DNA of 64,000 bases from 13-2-20CM-66-19 sp036273735 (GTDB lineage: Bacteria > Pseudomonadota > Gammaproteobacteria > Steroidobacterales > Steroidobacteraceae): NCBI GenBank assembly GCA_036273735.1, contig DASUHA010000109.1, forward strand, positions 1 to 64,000, written 5' to 3'. Below, in pieces: positions 59,142-64,000 of this stretch (its first letter is position 1; every line of letters begins with the position of its first letter). The notes below the pieces were generated by a model. The model searched no databases. It was not told where the DNA came from and saw only the letters and a list, made by a program, of their open reading frames with translations. The position numbers and the translations under genes are program-made.

Positions 59142-60308
59142 TCATGCGAGACTCGCGAGCGCATCGCGCAGCATGTCGACGTGCTCCTCCTGCAGAATGA
59201 AGGGCGGCAGGAGCCTGAGGATGTGGCTGTCGTTTGCGGTGCCGGCGAGAATGCCGCCTTCGAGGAGCTCGGCCTGGATCTGCTTGGCGGGTCGGCTGGT
59301 GCGCAGCCCGAGGAGAAAGCCCTCACCCTGACTCGCCGTCACGGGGCCGACGATGCAGGTGCGGCGGATGTACTCCGACACGCGCTGCACATTCTCGAGC
59401 AGCCGCTGAGACTCGATGGCCTCGATCACCGCCTCGATCGCGGCACAGGCCATGGGGCCACCGCCGTAGGTCGTGCCGAGAAGCCCGATACCCAGCGTCG
59501 CCGACACCTTGGGGGAAGTCAGCAGTGCCGCACAGGGAAAGCCATTTCCGAGCGCCTTTGCGACCGTGATCATGTCCGGCGTGACGCCGTAGAGATTGGC
59601 GGCGAAGGGATGCCCCACGCGGCCGAGGCCGCACTGAATCTCATCGAAGATGAGCTGCGCCCCGACCTCATCGCAGCGCCGACGCAGCGCTGCGAGATAA
59701 CTCCTGCCGAGGTCGACTGCGCCCGCGAGGCCCTGCACGGGCTCGACGATCACTGCGGCGGTCCGGTCGGTGATCTGTTCGGCGATGGCTGCGGCATCGC
59801 CCCTCGGCATGAAGCTGACATCGAACGGCTTGCGCGGCAGGCCGTACCAGCCCTCGGAGCCCCAGGTGACTGCGCCCGCCGCCGCGGTGCGGCCGTGGAA
59901 GGCGCCCTCGACGGCCGCGACGTGGGGCCGGGAAGTCATGCGGAATGCCAGCCGCAGCGCGTTCTCGTTCGCCTCCGCGCCGCTGTTGACGAAGAATACG
60001 CTGCTGAAGTCGAGCTTCGAGAAGCGCACCAGGCGCTCTGCCGCCCGCACGCGAACGCGCATGGGAATGGCGTTCGTCTGAAAGTTGCAGGAGCGCGCCT
60101 GAGCGGTGAGCGCCTCGGTCCAGCCGACATGCCCATAGCCGAGCGCCGCGACCGCATGGCCGCCGTAGAGATCGAGCACCCGCTCGCCGCGGCTGTTCAA
60201 CAGCCAGACGCCGTTGGCGGAGGCGACCTCGAAAGGGTATTGCGCGAACACCGGCGCGAGGAAATCCCTCGTCGGGCCATCGTCGGTAACGTCTAGTGCG
60301 GCGCTCAT
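59142..60308 (-). CDS. argD: N-acylornithine aminotransferase
   Basis: A class III PLP aminotransferase of 388 residues converting N-acyl-glutamate semialdehyde to N-acylornithine. Expected blocks are VNSGAEANENALRLAF, AAVEGAFHGRT, LIFDEIQCGLGRVG, and the PLP lysine in ITVAKALGNGFP. GTTYGGGPMACA follows. The ATG at 60308 has GGGAG upstream; the longer open frame to 60437 overlaps argC and is spurious. It lies 11 bases after argC. Confidence 0.93.
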   Translation of the reverse strand: MSAALDVTDDGPTRDFLAPVFAQYPFEVASANGVWLLNSRGERVLDLYGGHAVAALGYGHVGWTEALTAQARSCNFQTNAIPMRVRVRAAERLVRFSKLDFSSVFFVNSGAEANENALRLAFRMTSRPHVAAVEGAFHGRTAAAGAVTWGSEGWYGLPRKPFDVSFMPRGDAAAIAEQITDRTAAVIVEPVQGLAGAVDLGRSYLAALRRRCDEVGAQLIFDEIQCGLGRVGHPFAANLYGVTPDMITVAKALGNGFPCAALLTSPKVSATLGIGLLGTTYGGGPMACAAIEAVIEAIESQRLLENVQRVSEYIRRTCIVGPVTASQGEGFLLGLRTSRPAKQIQAELLEGGILAGTANDSHILRLLPPFILQEEHVDMLRDALASLA

Positions 60309-60319
60309 CACATCTCCCG

Positions 60320-61381
60320 TCAGGTCCAGCCGGGCGCGCAGGCCGTGAGGCCTGTCGTCTCGGGTAGACCGAACATCCGGTTCATCCACTGCACGGCGCC
60401 GCCGGCGGCGCCCTTGTTGAGGTTGTCGACCGCGCACATCACGGCCAGGGTGCGGCCGTTGGCGACGGCGGAAAGGTGTGCGTAGTTGGTGGTCGCGACC
60501 TCTTTGAGCCGGGGGGCGGAATCCGTAACCCGCACGAAGGGCGAGCCGGCGTAGAACGCACGCAACGCGTCCAGCAACCGCGGAGTGTCGATCGCGGTCT
60601 TCAGGGGGGCCTGCACGGTGATGTGAATGCCGCGGGCGATCGGCCCGGAGTGCGGCACGAACGCTATGTCAGCCTCCACGCCCGTTACCGCAAGCGCGCA
60701 GGCCGCGATCTCCGGCGCGTGCCGGTGTGCAAGCGCGTTGTAAGAATAGAGATCGCTGTGGCGAAGCGGATGGTGCGTGCCCTCCACGGGCTTGCGCCCG
60801 GCACCGGTGCTGCCGGTGGTTCCGCTGACGAACAACACCGGAGGCGTGAGACCCAGGGAAAGGATCGGCACGCTGGCGAGGAGCGTTGCGGTGGCGAAGC
60901 AGCCCGGGTGCGCAACGTGCGGCGTCTCGAGTCTTCGCAGGTGCTCCGGCACTGCACAGGTGAATTCCGCCAACCGCCCGGGAGCCTCGTGGGCGTGTTT
61001 GTAGACTGCCTCGTACGCTGCTGCGGAGCGGAAGCGGAAGTCGGCAGAGATGTCGACGACCCGGGGCCGGGCTCCCCTCTGCGAAGCGGCCTCGAGAACG
61101 GAGTCGATCAACGCCGCCGAGACGCCGTGCGGGGCCGCGGAGAACACGGCGCACTCCGGCGAGCCGGCAACCAGCGACTGTACTTCGGCCTGCGACTTGA
61201 AGCGCGTATCGCCGTATGCGGCCGCAAGATGCGGGAATGCTTCGGCAACGAGCCCGCCCGGCTGGCTGTCGGACATCACGGCAGCGAGCCCGAAGCGCGG
61301 ATGTCCCGTGAGCAGGCGCAGGAGCTCACCGGCCACGTAACCCGTGCCACCGAGCACGACTGTCGGAATGGATGTCTTCAC
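60320..61381 (-). CDS. argC: N-acyl-gamma-glutamyl-phosphate reductase
   Basis: Reduces N-acylglutamyl phosphate to the semialdehyde. It is 353 residues from a GTG at 61381 (KTSIPTVVLGGTGYVAGEL, the NADP fold). The catalytic cysteine is in AHPGCFATA, and GTTGSTGAGRKP and HRHAPEIA follow. The GTG start overlaps the stop of the upstream P-loop gene (GTGA), so translation is coupled. The longer frame to 61642 has no merit. Confidence 0.94.
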   Translation of the reverse strand: MKTSIPTVVLGGTGYVAGELLRLLTGHPRFGLAAVMSDSQPGGLVAEAFPHLAAAYGDTRFKSQAEVQSLVAGSPECAVFSAAPHGVSAALIDSVLEAASQRGARPRVVDISADFRFRSAAAYEAVYKHAHEAPGRLAEFTCAVPEHLRRLETPHVAHPGCFATATLLASVPILSLGLTPPVLFVSGTTGSTGAGRKPVEGTHHPLRHSDLYSYNALAHRHAPEIAACALAVTGVEADIAFVPHSGPIARGIHITVQAPLKTAIDTPRLLDALRAFYAGSPFVRVTDSAPRLKEVATTNYAHLSAVANGRTLAVMCAVDNLNKGAAGGAVQWMNRMFGLPETTGLTACAPGWT

Positions 61382-62454
61382 GCGGCGGATTCCCGCACGA
61401 GACCGATCGTCTCCATGACTCGATCGCCGAGCGCTGCGCCCGCGCTCAGCGCGTTGAAGGCGGGCACACCCAGCTGGGTCGTGATGATCTCCACCCCGAC
61501 CTGATTGTCGGTGGACGGCCCCGTGACCACGCAGGGCTCGATGCCGAAGCGCTCGCGCAACAGCTTCACGCCGCCCCAGGCCGCGACGGGATCGTTGGCC
61601 GAGAGCACGACTCCCGTGAGTGCCGCCCGGATGTCGGGACACTCCAGGATGGCATCGACCCCGTAGGTGCCAAGAATGCCGTCGCCGAGCTCGAACACGA
61701 TCGCATCGGGCTTGCCGGCCGAGAGCTCGGTCAGCATGGTGCGCGTGAGGGCCGGGCCATTGGCGCGGGTGGTAGTAATGACGCCGAGGTCGGTGAAGAT
61801 GGCGGAGCGGCGCGCACCGGCATCCTCCATCGCCAGAACGTCGCGGCGCAGTGACACGCCAGTTGCCTTGAATGCGTCGATCGCGAGTCCGCGATGGCGC
61901 ATCCGGCTGATGATGGCGCAGGCCGCGGCTGTCTTGCCCGCCTCCATGCAGGTGCCCGCCAGGGCCACCACCGGTATCTGCCGTGACTCCAGCTTCGCCT
62001 CGAGATCGAGCCGGCGATGACCTGCCCGCGCCGGCACACCGATGCGCTCGCCGAGATAAGGAAAGTGCAGCGCCACTCCGAGCACCCGGCAGTCGAAGGG
62101 CTTGCCCTTGTCCGGATTGATCGAGTCGCAGATCCCGAGCACGCCGCCGATGTTGAGCATCTGGATGACATCCCCGGCCTGGACCGAAGGTGGCACATGG
62201 CCCGAGTAGCCGAAGAGCGCCTTGCGGTGACCGAGTGCGCCCACCACGATGTCGCCTTTGCCCACCTTGGCCATACGGCCGCTGGTGAGCTCCAGCGTGT
62301 TGTAGGTCGACTTGTTGGTCAGGACCTCAACCACGACCACCACGCCTTCCTCGGATGGGATGTCGGTCGAGATCCGGACTTCATGCGAGAGGCCGCAGGC
62401 CTGCGCCACGGAGGCGATTTTGTCGACGACCACACTTCTCATGTCGCTGACCAT
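61378..62454 (-). CDS. P-loop protein of the DUF1611/dethiobiotin-synthetase-like type inside the arg operon
   Basis: A 358-residue protein between argG (1-base gap, TGA-C-ATG) and argC (overlapping GTGA), so it is firmly part of the arginine operon. The N-terminal 150 residues form a separate domain (VVVVVEVLTNKSTYNTLEL, GHVPPSVQAGDVIQMLNIGG). The C-terminal 200 residues hold a Walker A GTCMEAGKT (167-175) and KATGVSLRRD (196-205), as in DUF1611 and CobB/BioD ligase-like proteins. A DUF1611 enzyme, DgcN, has been described as N-acetylating glutamate in D-glutamate catabolism. No argA or argJ is visible, so a role in N-acylglutamate formation is an attractive but untested inference. Confidence 0.7.
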   Translation of the reverse strand: MVSDMRSVVVDKIASVAQACGLSHEVRISTDIPSEEGVVVVVEVLTNKSTYNTLELTSGRMAKVGKGDIVVGALGHRKALFGYSGHVPPSVQAGDVIQMLNIGGVLGICDSINPDKGKPFDCRVLGVALHFPYLGERIGVPARAGHRRLDLEAKLESRQIPVVALAGTCMEAGKTAAACAIISRMRHRGLAIDAFKATGVSLRRDVLAMEDAGARRSAIFTDLGVITTTRANGPALTRTMLTELSAGKPDAIVFELGDGILGTYGVDAILECPDIRAALTGVVLSANDPVAAWGGVKLLRERFGIEPCVVTGPSTDNQVGVEIITTQLGVPAFNALSAGAALGDRVMETIGLVRESAA

Positions 62455-62455
62455 G

Positions 62456-63691
62456 TCAGATATCCTTCGTATGCTGATCCGCGCGCCGGTGAAAAACGCC
62501 CGTCAGGGCGACGATCTTGGAGAAGCCGAGCGCGTCGGTCGGGGTCCACTCACCCGCTGCCTCACCGTAGACGCCCTTCGAGGCGGCCATGAGAGAGTAG
62601 GGCGACTCGACGCCTTCGATGAAGAGATTGCCGGGGCGAAGCTGGACGTGCACCTGACCGGTCACCCGCTCCTGAGAGGAGAGGAGCAGGGCCTCGATGT
62701 CACGGCAGACGGGGTCGAGGAGCTGACCCTCATGCACGAGGTCGCCGTAAGGTTGCGCCACCGTTTCCTTGATGCGCTGCTGGCGACCGGTGAGCACGAG
62801 CTTCTCGAGCTCCCGGTGGGCGGTGAGCAGCACCTCGGCAGCAGGCGCCTCGAAGGCGACGCGTCCCTTGGTCCCGATGATGGTATCGCCGAGATGAATG
62901 CCGCGGCCGATGCCGAACGGCGCTGCGAGTGCCTCCAGTGCCTCGATGATGGCCACTGGTGAGAGCATGCGGCCGTCGAGCCCCACCGGGCGGCCCTGCT
63001 TGAACTCGATGACATGGGACTGCGCGGCACGCGGCTGCGTGAACGCATCGCGTGTCAGCACCCACGCATGATCGGGGATGGTACCCGATGAAGTCAGCGT
63101 CTCCTTGCCGCCGATCGTGACACCCCAGAGACCCCTGTTGACGGAATAGGCTGCGCCGAAAGGTGGCGCGGGCAGGCCGCGAGCCTGCAGGTAGTCGAGC
63201 TCCTCCTGCCGCTTGAATGCGCGGTCGCGTACGGGCGCCAGCACTTCGAGCTCCGGAGCCAGCGTGCGCATCGCGACCTCGAAGCGCACCTGGTCATTGC
63301 CCGCAGCGGTGCAGCCGTGGGCGACCATGTTGGTACCGAGCTTGCGGGCCATGTGCGCGATGGTCTGTGCCTGCATGACCCGTTCCGCGCCCACGCAGAG
63401 CGGGTACATCTGGCCGCGCTTCACGTTGCCCATGATGAGGAAGCGCAGCACCTGCTCGAAATAATCCGCGCGCGCATCGATCTGATGGTGGTCCACGGCA
63501 CCCAGCGCTCGGGCACGCTCCGCCAGCGTACGCGCGGCGGCCGCATCGATTCCGCCGGTGTCGACCGTGACGGTGATGACGGGACGACCCTGGTTCTCCC
63601 TCAGCCAGGGCACGAGGAAAGAGGTATCGAGACCGCCGGAATATGCGAGAACGATGGGCTGGTCGCCCTTCATGGGGACGGGGTTGGACAT
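62456..63691 (-). CDS. argG: Argininosuccinate synthase
   Basis: ATP-dependent ligase joining citrulline and aspartate. The N-type ATP pyrophosphatase loop is AYSGGLDTSFL near residue 15. Other blocks are AHGCTAAGNDQVRFE and YSVNRGLWGVTIGGKET. The ATG at 63691 gives 411 residues, near the usual length; a second ATG at 63673 is possible. If the operon works on N-acylornithine, deacylation must occur before this enzyme, but no deacylase is encoded nearby. Two bases after argR. Confidence 0.94.
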   Translation of the reverse strand: MSNPVPMKGDQPIVLAYSGGLDTSFLVPWLRENQGRPVITVTVDTGGIDAAAARTLAERARALGAVDHHQIDARADYFEQVLRFLIMGNVKRGQMYPLCVGAERVMQAQTIAHMARKLGTNMVAHGCTAAGNDQVRFEVAMRTLAPELEVLAPVRDRAFKRQEELDYLQARGLPAPPFGAAYSVNRGLWGVTIGGKETLTSSGTIPDHAWVLTRDAFTQPRAAQSHVIEFKQGRPVGLDGRMLSPVAIIEALEALAAPFGIGRGIHLGDTIIGTKGRVAFEAPAAEVLLTAHRELEKLVLTGRQQRIKETVAQPYGDLVHEGQLLDPVCRDIEALLLSSQERVTGQVHVQLRPGNLFIEGVESPYSLMAASKGVYGEAAGEWTPTDALGFSKIVALTGVFHRRADQHTKDI

Positions 63692-63693
63692 GG

Positions 63694-64000
63694 TCAAACT
63701 CGGAAAATGGCCTGAAGCCGCGCGACCAGGGCGTCCTGCGCGCCGGCGTGGGCGGTTGCGATGAAGATGGTATCGTCGCCGGAGATGGTGCCGGCGACCT
63801 CGGGCCACTCGGCCCGATCGATCGCGACCGCGACGCTTTGCGCCGCGCCGATCGTGGTCCTGACCACTGTCAGCGACGGGCCGGCGCGCCTCAGCCCGCG
63901 CACGAACTGCGTGAGCATGCCGAAGTCGCCGTTGGCCCGGGAGACCTCATCCGGCGGCAGCACATACCGCCCGCTCGCCTTGAGTACGCCGAGATCGCGA
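63694..64000 (-). CDS. argR: Arginine repressor ArgR, C-terminal part
   Basis: The frame is open to the window edge, giving about 101 residues. It starts at the end of the winged-helix domain (RDLGVLKASGRYVLPPDE) and continues through the hexamerisation and arginine-binding domain, with GAAQSVAVAIDRAEWPEVAGTI in two conserved halves and GDDTIF, the arginine-contacting Asp pair. ArgR represses arg genes when arginine is high. Being first in the operon it likely controls its own synthesis. The DNA-binding N-terminus and promoter lie outside the window. Confidence 0.9.
   Translation of the reverse strand, partial: RDLGVLKASGRYVLPPDEVSRANGDFGMLTQFVRGLRRAGPSLTVVRTTIGAAQSVAVAIDRAEWPEVAGTISGDDTIFIATAHAGAQDALVARLQAIFRV

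Noticed and set aside
1..64000. CRISPR arrays, prophage or intact insertion sequences
   Set aside because: No spaced direct repeats, no phage structural genes and no transposase were seen in the window; XerC is the housekeeping enzyme.

Overview
The window is one contiguous, gene-dense, high-GC stretch of bacterial chromosome. Gene content and order point to a gammaproteobacterium: ubiE-ubiJ-ubiB, ubiK beside comM, dapF-DUF484-xerC-hslV-hslU, algZ/algR-type regulators, engB divergent from cytochrome c4 and dsbA, LptM, and 30S protein bTHX. A Xanthomonadales/Steroidobacterales/Nevskiales-like lineage is my inference; no rRNA is present to confirm it. No CRISPR array, prophage or intact insertion sequence was seen.

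Layout. 1-6304: a tryptophan operon, trpE(partial)-G-D-C-F-B-A, nearly every junction overlapping, with an eighth coupled gene for a hotdog-like protein. 6301-10378 (minus): CBS-domain protein, ubiB, ubiJ, ubiE (ubiquinone synthesis) and a DUF971 protein. 10450-15256: a three-gene 2-oxoacid:ferredoxin oxidoreductase system with its own FAD/Fe-S reductase. 15444-20148: RRM protein, then an outer-membrane protein and a cupredoxin-like protein divergent from a GGDEF/EAL protein. 20236-24776: bTHX, a proline-rich lipoprotein, a hairpin-rich gap, pyrophosphatase, GH15 hydrolase and a YihY membrane protein. 24795-29311 (minus): an orphan gene, tRNA-Arg(CCG), M1 and M20 peptidases. 29536-37426: cytochrome c5, comM/ubiK, amt with a sigma-54 promoter, a DUF4124 protein, a beta-hydroxyacid dehydrogenase and an AlgZ/AlgR pair. 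37464-42055: dapF-DUF484-xerC-hslVU. 42088-50632: dsbA, cytochrome c4, engB, a probable small RNA, maiA, a thioesterase, lptM, recQ and a DUF1800/DUF1501 pair. 50688-54276: polA and a methanethiol methyltransferase. 54690-55575: a lower-GC, probably acquired nucleotidyltransferase pair. 55692-64000 (minus): an arginine operon in the order argR(partial)-argG-unknown P-loop gene-argC-argD-acylornithine carbamoyltransferase-argB-argH.

Most notable points. (1) The arginine operon uses an N-acylornithine carbamoyltransferase whose substrate-discriminating position is alanine rather than the glutamate of N-acetylornithine enzymes. It also contains a translationally coupled P-loop protein with no textbook role in the pathway, while no argA, argJ or argE is visible; that protein is a candidate for a missing N-acylglutamate step. 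(2) A strand-specific, terminator-bearing, C-rich small RNA converges on engB in the same geometry as Spot 42 (spf) in E. coli. (3) A nucleotidyltransferase carries a relaxase-like charged tail beside integron-like half sites. (4) Several intergenic regions hold tandem hairpins, including one CsrA/RsmA-type loop.
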